Of a stretch of DNA of 64,000 bases, positions 42,233 to 50,849 are shown in pieces. The DNA is from Marinilabiliaceae bacterium JC017. Its GTDB lineage: Bacteria; Bacteroidota; Bacteroidia; Bacteroidales; Marinilabiliaceae. Position 1 is the stretch's first letter. Each line of letters starts with the position of its first letter. A program made the position numbers and the translations under genes. The stretch spans positions 1 through 64,000 of the forward strand of contig RHGE01000034.1 in assembly GCA_004296775.1 (NCBI GenBank), written 5' to 3'. The notes beneath the pieces are model-generated. The model saw only the letters and a program-made list of their open reading frames with translations, was not told the DNA's origin and made no database searches.

Positions 42233-43867
42233 ATGCAAGCAGGTACATTTCATAAAATCAATATTACATTCACGCCGGAAAAGATCTGTTTTGTCTTGAA
42301 TGATTGGTTGCTATCAAACATGCTAATTGAAATAATTGGCGAGTTGCAAAATGAAAATCCCTACATTCGGTTTGAGATTTTTAAAATAGCCGATGACGAG
42401 GAGAAGGAGCTACCTCAATCGGTTTTATTGTCGCTTCTGAAGCGTTTTGTGTATCCTCTTTTGTATATCGAGAAAAAGCTATCTAATTATTCTCCCCATT
42501 ATTTAGAAACCTCATGTGTTAATATAGTCAAGTCATTAGAAAATGTCCGGTTAATGACAGGTTCAAAAACAGATTTATCGAAAAAGGATCAACCGGAAAA
42601 TGTAGTTATTGGTCTGGGAGATCGTCAATTGTTTCAATATTTAGAGGGGATGGCGTGTAAAACTATATTGCTTGACGATGAGTTACCCAAAGGTGATATC
42701 TTTTGGTTTATTACTAAATACCTGTATAATCATCAGCCTTTGAAATTTTATTCCATTGAAGAGGGCTTTTCCCAAAGGGTTATTTGGAATCATTATTTTC
42801 AAACCCTGGAGTATGGCGTGGCTAAAAATATACGATTTTTTAAGTATTCAATTAAAGTGGCGCTTTATACGCTTTCACATACAACACCGCATTTCCAGCA
42901 GGACTTACCGGGGCCAAATAGGCAAGCCGCTGTTGGAAATGTTCTCAAAGCAGGCTTTTTTTTGTTTAAAACCATGGCAGGGAAAGTTGTTAAACGCCTC
43001 CTGAAAAAAATTTTCAAAGCCAGGTGGGGAATCATTTTGGTACCCCGGAAAGATGATGTGTTTCCGGATGTACGTGCAGGAGAGAATCTTTTTTTGCTGT
43101 CAAAAAATCGCGATGGCTGGGCAGATCCTTTTTTGGTGGATGATGATGAACACACCCATCTTTTCCTGGAAATTCTCGACGGATACTCCCGAAAAGGAAG
43201 ACTGGCCGTGTTGACGTTGAATAATGTTAATAATAAGTTACAGGATATTATTCACGAACCATTTCATCTTTCCTATCCGAATGTTATCAAAGCTGATGCA
43301 ACGTGGTACATGATTCCTGAATCGTCTCATAGTAAAGGTGTCAGGCTTTATAAGAGTAATCAATTTCCCTTTCAATGGCAATTTGAAAGGGAGTTGATTC
43401 CTGGTATTATGTGCCTGGATTATACGCCCTTTTTTTATAATCAAAAATGGTGGCATTTCACTATTATAAAATCCCATGAACTGGCTGGATCGTATGACCT
43501 GCTCTACCTCTTTCATTCTAATCATCTATTCAACGATCCGTGGCAGCCGCACCTCCAAAATCCCATCGTAACGGATAGTTCTAAAGCACGAATGGCAGGT
43601 CGGATTTACATGGAGGACGGTCAAATATATCGACCGTCTCAAAACTGTTTCGATCTTTACGGCGGAGAGATATGGCTCAATAAAATCATCACCTTGAATG
43701 AGCAAGTTTATGAGGAAGAGACCGTCAAAGTTATCACCCCTCAAACGTTTGGAACATCTATTCGAGGGGTTCATACCTATAATCGTTCCGATGACTTTTA
43801 TGTTTATGACGGCATATTCAAATTAGGTTGGAAAGGTACCTTAAAAGGAAAGTGTATGTGTCAATAA
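42233..43867 (+). CDS. GINT1-like beta-propeller protein with formyltransferase-like N-terminus
   Basis: The 544-residue protein has no signal peptide. Residues about 10-200 loosely resemble the formyltransferase-like Rossmann part found in some polysaccharide-locus proteins (KICFVLNDWLLSNMLIEIIG). Residues about 265-540 form a five-bladed propeller with motifs WADPFLVDDDEHTHLFLE (296-313), NVIKADATWYMIPES and TPFFYNQKWWHFT. That propeller resembles the N-terminal part of plant glucosamine inositolphosphorylceramide transferase, without its GT64 domain. In polysaccharide loci such proteins probably modify or transfer a sugar. The assignment is from motif memory and is moderate. Confidence 0.6.
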   Translation: MQAGTFHKINITFTPEKICFVLNDWLLSNMLIEIIGELQNENPYIRFEIFKIADDEEKELPQSVLLSLLKRFVYPLLYIEKKLSNYSPHYLETSCVNIVKSLENVRLMTGSKTDLSKKDQPENVVIGLGDRQLFQYLEGMACKTILLDDELPKGDIFWFITKYLYNHQPLKFYSIEEGFSQRVIWNHYFQTLEYGVAKNIRFFKYSIKVALYTLSHTTPHFQQDLPGPNRQAAVGNVLKAGFFLFKTMAGKVVKRLLKKIFKARWGIILVPRKDDVFPDVRAGENLFLLSKNRDGWADPFLVDDDEHTHLFLEILDGYSRKGRLAVLTLNNVNNKLQDIIHEPFHLSYPNVIKADATWYMIPESSHSKGVRLYKSNQFPFQWQFERELIPGIMCLDYTPFFYNQKWWHFTIIKSHELAGSYDLLYLFHSNHLFNDPWQPHLQNPIVTDSSKARMAGRIYMEDGQIYRPSQNCFDLYGGEIWLNKIITLNEQVYEEETVKVITPQTFGTSIRGVHTYNRSDDFYVYDGIFKLGWKGTLKGKCMCQ

Positions 43868-43885
43868 GTATTTCAGAGCTTTGAA

Positions 43886-43994
43886 GTCTTGCCTCGACAG
43901 AGGCTCGCTGCAGGGCTGTTTGTTATTACTCTTCGTTTTGCCAATCAGTAAATTCAAGTTCGCGTTGGGGGTATCTTCTTCAATCCCTAGGCAG
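43886..43994. repeat. Diverged copy of an interspersed repeat (second copy 61975-62083)
   Basis: About 110 bp aligns with 61975-62083 in the same orientation. Shared blocks include GAGGCTCGC, ACTC-TCG-TTT, TTCAA, GGGGTATC and TTCAATCCCT; overall identity is roughly 65-70%. It follows the stop of the propeller gene directly. The rest of the gap to 44261 shows no gene and no clear terminator between the convergent genes. Confidence 0.65.
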
Positions 43995-44261
43995 AGAAAT
44001 TACACATAGTTACCAGAAGTTTTGAGAAGAAATTAAGTCTCTCAATGAAATAATTCCAATTTCCTGAGATTGCATTTAGCTATCTTGAGTGTAGATTACG
44101 ACAACGTAGAGATACGTCCCGGATACCTCAAGGTGTAATAATGGCAGGTGAAGATGTGATTATGATACCCAGATGAAATCAAATTGATCCCGATGAGGAT
44201 CAGAGATTATTTTAATACGAGACATTGTGCTGCTATGTGTATAAGGTAAAAATATTGGGAT

Positions 44262-45380
44262 TTAGTTTTTCAATAAACTGGCATATAAGTTTACATACTC
44301 TTTAGCAATCTTATCCCAGGTGTAATGGTTTTTAATATGTTTTAATGCATTTTCAGCCTTTAGATTAAGTATTTTGTGATTGTTAAGTGTTGTTTGAATC
44401 TTATCTGCCAGATCGGCGGCATCCTTATTTCTAAAGTAAGTAACATGATTATCATTAAAAACCTCTTTGTTCTCTTTGATGTCGCTACAGATAATTGGCG
44501 TTAGTGTAGTTGCTGCTTCCAGTAGCATGATGGACATACCTTCTGTCTCTGATGGAAACACAAATAGCCGGGAATGTTTAATCAGGGAAAGTAACAGAGG
44601 TAATTCTCCTATATATCCAGGGTAAATAACTTGTAGATGTGCAAATTTGATTTTAAGTTCCTGAATGTAACTAGAGGCATGCTTTAAATCTCCTGCAACT
44701 AAAATATTTCCCTGATAATTTAGTTGGGATAATGCTTCAAACATGGTATGCAATCCTTTTGTTTTCATGATTCGTCGGGCTGCAAAAAAGATATAGTTTC
44801 CTGGGTTCAGATTTAAGTGGGCCAGATACTTTTCCGCTTTTTTGTCATTGTATACCGGTGATATGGATATGCCATTAGGAATGTACTTTACTTTTCTGCC
44901 ATACTCAGATTCGTATGTCTCAGTTAAAGGCTTTGAAATACTTGTTAGCGTGGCGTTGGAACGAATATAGATTTGTTCTGATAATTTAAAAAACTTTTTT
45001 TCCAGTAAGCTCCATTTGTCCCTCATGTAAGGTGATTCGTGTGAAGTGGCAATGATTTTGGCTTTTTTATAAAACCATGGGATAAAGAGACAAGCATCAA
45101 TTTTGTGAACATGGATGATGTCTGGTTTGCAAAATAATAGTAAATAAAATGCACTTTGCAGGAAGTAGAAGAAGGCGCCAATACTTCCCTTGAAAATAGG
45201 ATAAAATTCAATGACTTTAACTCCATTAATGTGTTGTTGAGAAAGACGGGTTTTATAACAGAATATGGTAATATCGAATTCATCTTTCATTTGTCGGATT
45301 AGGTTTTCTGCAACTCTACTGGTTCCTCCTTTTGAAGGGAAATATTTGATTCCAAAAAATAATAGTTTGATTTTCCCCAT
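44262..45380 (-). CDS. Glycosyltransferase family 4
   Basis: The 372-residue GT-B protein begins GKIKLLFFGIKYFPSKGGTS. It has acceptor-side Gly-rich motifs and the donor motif SETEGMSIMLLEAATTLTPI. With its partner at 45387 it is on the strand opposite to the rest of the locus. The two are 6 bp apart, so they form their own small operon reading toward the propeller gene. The acceptor and donor are unknown. Confidence 0.9.
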   Translation of the reverse strand: MGKIKLLFFGIKYFPSKGGTSRVAENLIRQMKDEFDITIFCYKTRLSQQHINGVKVIEFYPIFKGSIGAFFYFLQSAFYLLLFCKPDIIHVHKIDACLFIPWFYKKAKIIATSHESPYMRDKWSLLEKKFFKLSEQIYIRSNATLTSISKPLTETYESEYGRKVKYIPNGISISPVYNDKKAEKYLAHLNLNPGNYIFFAARRIMKTKGLHTMFEALSQLNYQGNILVAGDLKHASSYIQELKIKFAHLQVIYPGYIGELPLLLSLIKHSRLFVFPSETEGMSIMLLEAATTLTPIICSDIKENKEVFNDNHVTYFRNKDAADLADKIQTTLNNHKILNLKAENALKHIKNHYTWDKIAKEYVNLYASLLKN

Positions 45381-45386
45381 GATTAT

Positions 45387-46466
45387 TTATTTAAGATGAT
45401 TGTTGATGAGTGTGAGATATTTTTTTTCGAATTGTTCTGATGAGTAATTCTGATTAAGATGTTGATTTCCTTTTGTGCCAAAGGCGATTCTTGTTTTTTC
45501 GTTCCGAATTAATAATTTCAATGCTTCAGCGACCTCAATCGGCTTGCCGGGATTAATGATAAAACCATTTGTTTGATCTAGCACTAAATGGGCATTATCC
45601 CCAACGTTGGTTGCTACAACCGGCAAACTATAGTTTAACGCTTCCATTATTACATTGGATAATCCTTCAAATATAGAGGTGCATAAAAAGATATCGGCAT
45701 TTTTGTAATATTTTTCAATGTTTTTAGGTTTAATGATAATCGAGATATTGCTTTTAAGTTGGTGGTTGTGTATCTGTTTTTTAATTTCTTGTTCAAGCGG
45801 GCCATATCCAATAATATAATAGTGAAAGGAGCTAGGGTCATTTAATTCTTTATATAAATGCTCAATGCCCCGGATGGCTGTATTATAGTCCTTGGCTTCA
45901 ACAAATCGCCCAATGGATATGATATTTACGGGTTTATGTGCGGGTCTTTTTAATTGAGGGAAAGGGGATTCTAAACAGTTGGCGATGACATGAGACTTTT
46001 GGGGATTAAAGCCTTTTTTTAAAAAAGCATTCCTTCCAGCATGATTATTGAAAATGGTTCCTTTGTGGAAATATTGATGAAGGAGCTTAAGTGTTATGTA
46101 TTTGTGAAAAGGTAGTAAGCTGCTTCTAATACCACCAAATACGTTAGCCGAATGGATTCCTAATGTAGCTGCAGAAGCAATCAGGTTGTCACTTGTTAAA
46201 TATGCGAAAACAAGTCGAATGTTATTTTCTTTAATGCAGGATCGTATGAACTGAACCTTTTGGAAAATATTTCCATCAAGAGTTACAACGTTTAAGCGTT
46301 TTCTATCAAGTAGTTTTTCATTGCGGGTATCTATGATGTTATACTGTAAGAAAAGATAGGTTCTAAAATGTTTTGCAAGTGTATTAGCAAGTAGAATGCT
46401 TTGTTTTTCAGCTCCTCCAATCGAGAGCGTTCGGATCATGATTGCTATGGCTGTTTGATTCTTCAT
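45387..46466 (-). CDS. Glycosyltransferase family 4
   Basis: The 359-residue GT-B protein begins AIMIRTLSIGGAEKQSILLA, the usual GGAE loop of GT4 enzymes. The donor motif is FEGLSNVIMEALNYSLPVVA. It is the first gene of the minus-strand pair; the start is divergent from the SGNH-like lipoprotein gene, with 162 bp between the chosen starts. Confidence 0.9.
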   Translation of the reverse strand: MKNQTAIAIMIRTLSIGGAEKQSILLANTLAKHFRTYLFLQYNIIDTRNEKLLDRKRLNVVTLDGNIFQKVQFIRSCIKENNIRLVFAYLTSDNLIASAATLGIHSANVFGGIRSSLLPFHKYITLKLLHQYFHKGTIFNNHAGRNAFLKKGFNPQKSHVIANCLESPFPQLKRPAHKPVNIISIGRFVEAKDYNTAIRGIEHLYKELNDPSSFHYYIIGYGPLEQEIKKQIHNHQLKSNISIIIKPKNIEKYYKNADIFLCTSIFEGLSNVIMEALNYSLPVVATNVGDNAHLVLDQTNGFIINPGKPIEVAEALKLLIRNEKTRIAFGTKGNQHLNQNYSSEQFEKKYLTLINNHLK

Positions 46467-46628
46467 AACTCCATGGGTTTTGCTCTTCTTAAGCTAATAC
46501 ATAGAATATTAAAATCATTTTTTTTTTGACCTTCATCAAAAGAAAAATGGTAAATCATCCTTTTTTTTGTATGTTTTGTAAGCATAAGTTGTTCGCTTGG
46601 AATGGGTTTTATAAAAAAAACTGAAGTC

Positions 46629-47456
46629 ATGAGAAAGGTATTTTTTTTATTATTGGTTTTCGGGATAGTGGTATTGATGATTTCATGCAATAAAAAAAAT
46701 AGGATTATGAACAATACTGACAAAAACACATCTATCGCATTTTTGCATCACAGTACCGGAAAATCAATCTGGCAAGGTGGAAATTCTTATTTGGTGAAGA
46801 TAAAAGGAAAGTTAGGTGCGTCCTCTGCAGTAGAAAAGTGGTTTTCAAAATACAATCGAAAAAATGGGGTTAATTATCAAATCAGAGAGATAGTTTTTCC
46901 AAAGAAAGATCCTTATGGTTGGAAAAACTATCCTTTTGATTATTACAATATCTGGGTTAAAAATGGGGACGAGCTCTATTATAAGGAGGAGCCCACATTG
47001 AAAACGTTGACAATAGATTCGGATGTAATCATTTTCAAACATTGTTTTCCGGTGAGTAGACTATCTGACGAAAAAGAAGGAGATATCAATTCGGATCGAA
47101 AGACAATTACTAATTACAAACTTCAGTATGAGGCTTTATATGCAGAATTTCAGAAATATCCGAATGTTAAGTTTATCGTATGGACTCCGGCTGCGTTAAC
47201 AGAATCCAAGACAACCGTAGAGCAGGCCGGATTAACACGTCAATTTTCAAATTGGGTGAAAGAAAAGTGGGATAAACCAGGAGATAATGTTTTTGTGTGG
47301 GACTTTTTTGAGTTAGAAACAGAAGGGGGACTTTATCTCAAAGAGGAATATGCTGTTAATAGCAAGGATTCTCATCCTAATGATTCCTTTGCCCGGAAAA
47401 CATATCCACGATTCTGTCAATATATTGTTGATGTAATCGAAAATAGGGTCGAATAA
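46629..47456 (+). CDS. Lipoprotein with SGNH/GDSL hydrolase-like features
   Basis: From ATG 46629 (MRKVFFLLLVFGIVVLMISC) the protein has 275 residues and a lipobox Cys; an upstream ATG at 46602 would put charged residues before the signal. The FLHHSTGKSIW motif replaces the usual GDS block, and NSKDSHPND near the C-terminus resembles block V with Asp and His. Proteins of this type in polysaccharide loci are thought to act as O-acyl esterases or transferases. That role is inferred. Confidence 0.65.
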   Translation: MRKVFFLLLVFGIVVLMISCNKKNRIMNNTDKNTSIAFLHHSTGKSIWQGGNSYLVKIKGKLGASSAVEKWFSKYNRKNGVNYQIREIVFPKKDPYGWKNYPFDYYNIWVKNGDELYYKEEPTLKTLTIDSDVIIFKHCFPVSRLSDEKEGDINSDRKTITNYKLQYEALYAEFQKYPNVKFIVWTPAALTESKTTVEQAGLTRQFSNWVKEKWDKPGDNVFVWDFFELETEGGLYLKEEYAVNSKDSHPNDSFARKTYPRFCQYIVDVIENRVE

Positions 47457-47472
47457 ATAGATACCATAGATT

Positions 47473-49131
47473 ATGCAAAAGATTCTAAATTTGATATTTA
47501 GGATATTAAACAGGTTAGTGTGGGGGAGGTTAAGGATTAGATTGTTAAGGCTTATGGGAGTTGAGGTGGGAAGGAACTGTTTAATATTCAATGCTGATTT
47601 TTCCACCGAGCCCTTCCTGGTGCAATTGGGAAACCATGTTACTGTCTCACATGGGGTAAAGTTTATTACGCATGATGGGGGCGTTTGGATATTTCGGGAA
47701 GAACATCCAGAACTTGATATTTTTGGTGCAATTAAGATCGGAGATAATACTTGTATTGGAATGAATGCAATAATTCTTCCAAATACGGAAGTTGGAGAGA
47801 ATTGCATTATTGGGGCAGGAGCAGTTGTTAAAGGTCGGTTTTCTGATAATTCCCTCATATTTGGTAATCCGGCAAAAGTAATATTGAGCACAACGCTACA
47901 AAAGAAGCTTTATTTAATGAGTCCTAATCGGATAGACACTAAAAATTTGGGTTACAAAAGTAAGCGTAATGCAATAATTGAACATTATAAAAGTAGGAAT
48001 AGGAGGGATTATAGAACGAAGAGGTTGCAGTCAGAAATGAGGATTTTATTAGTTGCAGACAACCTTGTTGCTGGAGGTCGTGAACGAAGGCTTATGGAAT
48101 TTGTAAAATATCTGATAGAATTAAAATACAAAATATCATTGGTGATTCTTAAAGATTCTATTCATTATCAGGAAATTTTAAATCTTCCAATAAACTTCTA
48201 TGTGCTAAGGAGAAAAATTAAAAAAGATCCTACTGTTTTTTTTCAATTATTTAGAATATTCAAAGATTTTAAACCTGATGTCGTACACTCCTGGGGCGGG
48301 ATGGCATCCATCTATTCGCTCCCTTTATCGAAGATGTGTAAGAAGCCATTTGTTAATGGAATGATATCGAATTCACATTGTAATTTTTTATCTAAGTTGT
48401 GGTTCAGATCTAGGCTTACTTTTCCTTTTTCCGATGTCGTTGTTTCTAATTCTCATATCGGATTAAAAGCTTATAAAGCAAATCATAATAAAGGAATGGT
48501 TGTTCCGAACGGATTTAATTTTTCCAGATTGAATGATGTGCCAGAAAAAAGGGACGTGCTGGCAGAAATCAATTTAGAAATTCCAAATTCTTCAATTCTT
48601 GTAGGTATGGTGGCTGCTATTGATAATAGGAAGGATTTTGCTTGCTTTGTGCTTGCAGGTCTTGAGCTTATGAAGAAAGGGAAAGATGTTTATTTTATTA
48701 TTGTAGGGGATGGACCAGATCGAAGGATGTTAGAAAGTATGATTTCGGCGACGTATGCAGATCGGTTTGTATTTACTGGCAGAAAGGAGGGGGTGGAACG
48801 ATTTGTGAAACTTTTTGATATCGGAGTATTGGCCACTTTTGGAGAAGGTATTTCAAATTCCATTATGGAATATATGGCTTTTGAAAAACCTGTGGTAGCT
48901 ACTGATGTTCCTGGAAACAGGGAGATTGTAGATGATGGAGTTACTGGTTTTTTAGTGCCAGTGCGTGATTATGTAGTACTAGCCAATAAAATTGAATACT
49001 TGATAGATCATCCCCTGGAGGCAAAGGAATTTGGGAAGCGTGGAAAAAAGATTATTCAGGATAAGTTTTCGATAGAAAAAATGACCAATCAATATCTGGG
49101 TATTTATGAAGAAATACTTTTGCGTAATTAA
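47473..49131 (+). CDS. Fusion of a left-handed beta-helix acyltransferase and a GT4 glycosyltransferase
   Basis: One 552-residue frame joins two enzymes. Residues 1-about 150 form a hexapeptide-repeat acyltransferase (VGRNCLIFNADFS, IGDNTCIGMNAIILPNTEVG, CIIGAGAVVKGRF, FGNPAKVI). Residues 189-552 are a full GT4 enzyme (MRILLVADNLVAGGRERRLM, donor motif GEGISNSIMEYMAFEKPVVA). An internal ATG at 48037 sits exactly where a separate GT4 gene would begin. No stop intervenes. Either this is a true fusion that acylates and transfers the same sugar, or both products are made by internal initiation. Confidence 0.85.
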   Translation: MQKILNLIFRILNRLVWGRLRIRLLRLMGVEVGRNCLIFNADFSTEPFLVQLGNHVTVSHGVKFITHDGGVWIFREEHPELDIFGAIKIGDNTCIGMNAIILPNTEVGENCIIGAGAVVKGRFSDNSLIFGNPAKVILSTTLQKKLYLMSPNRIDTKNLGYKSKRNAIIEHYKSRNRRDYRTKRLQSEMRILLVADNLVAGGRERRLMEFVKYLIELKYKISLVILKDSIHYQEILNLPINFYVLRRKIKKDPTVFFQLFRIFKDFKPDVVHSWGGMASIYSLPLSKMCKKPFVNGMISNSHCNFLSKLWFRSRLTFPFSDVVVSNSHIGLKAYKANHNKGMVVPNGFNFSRLNDVPEKRDVLAEINLEIPNSSILVGMVAAIDNRKDFACFVLAGLELMKKGKDVYFIIVGDGPDRRMLESMISATYADRFVFTGRKEGVERFVKLFDIGVLATFGEGISNSIMEYMAFEKPVVATDVPGNREIVDDGVTGFLVPVRDYVVLANKIEYLIDHPLEAKEFGKRGKKIIQDKFSIEKMTNQYLGIYEEILLRN

Positions 49132-49171
49132 AGGTTATTCGAAGCAATTGTAATGTATTAATACTTCTATC

Positions 49172-50455
49172 ATGCCAATGGTTAAATTACAATTATTAGG
49201 ATTCTTGCTAATCTCTTGTTTAACTATTAGTGGACAATCTCTTTTTCCCGGTGCAGAAGGATATGGGGCGTTCGGGAGAGGAGCTTATGGAGGTGATAGA
49301 TTACCTCAACTTGTTGTGGTTTCTAATTTGAATGATACAGGTCCCGGTTCGCTTAGAGCGGCGTTGAATAAGGATTTTCCCCGGATTATTGTTTTTGAAG
49401 TTGCCGGGGTAATAGAGCTGAAAAGGAGAATACGAGTTTTGAGCCCTTATGTTATGGTTGCGGGTCAAACAGCTCCCTATCCCGGTATAACAATAAAGAA
49501 TTGGTCATTGAGTTTGGGAACCCACGATGTTTTAATTCAGTGTGTTAAGGTTCGAACAGGATTAGAATCTGGAAGGCAAATTGATGGTATTAATATTGCT
49601 GATAATCCTCAGAAGGTCTATAATGTGATGATTGATCATTGTTCAGTGAGTTGGGGATTGGATGAGAATATTGGCGTATTAAAAGGAGGAAAAGGTATCT
49701 GTATTAGTCATTGTATCATAGCCGAAGCGCTTGATTATTTTGATCATTCTTGTGGTTTATTGGCTATGGATACTGAAGAAATAAGTATTATAAAAAACCT
49801 TTTTATTCATAATTCTGACAGGAATCCTTTGGTTAGAGGCGATACAAAAAAAGCAATTGTTGTCAATAACCTTGTTTATAATTGTGATTCGCATGCCATA
49901 TATTTTGGTACCCCGGGTCAGCAAAGAAAAGGAATGCAAATCGCCGCTTTGAATAATTTCTATGAGCCGGGGGCAGAAAATCGTAACCAATATATCATCT
50001 CTATTAGTCCGGAAATTGTTTTGCAGTCCAAAATTTTTTTAGATGGTAATATGACAGGACACTATTTTGCTGGAAAACCATCTCATAGAGTTTTGGTACA
50101 CAACCCCGGTAAGCGAACTGTTATAACTAATAAGGTGCCACTGAAATATCCTGAATTTAATTTGATAGAGGTACAGGAAATCGAAAAATACCTTTTAAAA
50201 AATTGTGGTGCTTTTCCCAATCAAAGAGATCCTATTGATAATCGCTTGATTGCTGAAATGATAAACCGAAAAGGGAAACGTATAGTTAATCCTCAAGAAG
50301 TTGGAGGGTGGGATATGACAACGAATAATCATGTTCTTGATTTCCCTGTAAATCTTCATGCCGATGATGATGAAGATGGATTTACTAATCTGGAAGAATG
50401 GTTGAATGCCTTGATAAATAAAGGGTGTGATAGCGTCAATAGTTTTTCATTTTAG
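49172..50455 (+). CDS. Secreted pectate-lyase-like (PL1-type) parallel beta-helix protein
   Basis: The 427-residue protein has a signal peptide (about 1-22, ending ISGQ). The typical PL1 opening PGAEGYGAFGRGAYGG and VSNLNDTGPGSLRAAL follows, and then the helix core with IDHCSVSWGLDE, which carries putative calcium/substrate acids. The C-terminus has an acidic loop DADDDEDGFTNLEEW-like segment that may bind calcium. Inside an exopolysaccharide locus it probably cuts the polymer itself, for release or remodelling. The target sugar is not known. Confidence 0.85.
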   Translation: MPMVKLQLLGFLLISCLTISGQSLFPGAEGYGAFGRGAYGGDRLPQLVVVSNLNDTGPGSLRAALNKDFPRIIVFEVAGVIELKRRIRVLSPYVMVAGQTAPYPGITIKNWSLSLGTHDVLIQCVKVRTGLESGRQIDGINIADNPQKVYNVMIDHCSVSWGLDENIGVLKGGKGICISHCIIAEALDYFDHSCGLLAMDTEEISIIKNLFIHNSDRNPLVRGDTKKAIVVNNLVYNCDSHAIYFGTPGQQRKGMQIAALNNFYEPGAENRNQYIISISPEIVLQSKIFLDGNMTGHYFAGKPSHRVLVHNPGKRTVITNKVPLKYPEFNLIEVQEIEKYLLKNCGAFPNQRDPIDNRLIAEMINRKGKRIVNPQEVGGWDMTTNNHVLDFPVNLHADDDEDGFTNLEEWLNALINKGCDSVNSFSF

Positions 50456-50608
50456 TCGATTTTAGATTGGTTATTATCCCCTTTAATTTTTTTGTATAAA
50501 GATTTGCCAAGTTCATGGAATAATAGTTTCATTCTGGCAAAATCCACTAGCTATTGAGTTTAAGTATGGTTAATTTAATGTGTAAGTAACAAATTGATCT
50601 GTCTGAAT

Positions 50609-50842
50609 ATGGAAAATAAATTAAAGGAATTTATTGCTGGTATAACGTTTACGGAACCAGCCAAAATTAATAGCAATACTCTTCTTTTTGATGAGGGAAT
50701 TTTTGATTCGATGGGGTTATTGAGTCTTATATCTTTTTTGGAAGAAGAGTATGGTGTTAAAGTTGACGACCTTGAACTTAGCGAGGAGAACTTTCAGTCC
50801 ATTAAAGCCATATCATCTTTTATAGAGCAAAAACAGAAATAG
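50609..50842 (+). CDS. Acyl carrier protein
   Basis: From ATG 50609 the protein has 77 residues, normal for an ACP; an upstream TTG at 50594 is not needed. The phosphopantetheine site is Ser34 in EGIFDSMGLLSLISFLEEEY, with Met instead of the usual Leu after the Ser. It is followed 7 bp later by asnB, then by a NAD-synthase-like gene and an AMP-ligase gene. This marks a dedicated carrier for the polysaccharide locus, not fatty-acid synthesis. Confidence 0.9.
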   Translation: MENKLKEFIAGITFTEPAKINSNTLLFDEGIFDSMGLLSLISFLEEEYGVKVDDLELSEENFQSIKAISSFIEQKQK

Positions 50843-50849
50843 TTGCATT

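Noticed and set aside
46463-46729. 88-codon minus-strand frame upstream of the glycosyltransferase pair
   Set aside because: It overlaps the signal peptide region of the SGNH-like gene and the divergent promoter region, and has no recognisable domain.
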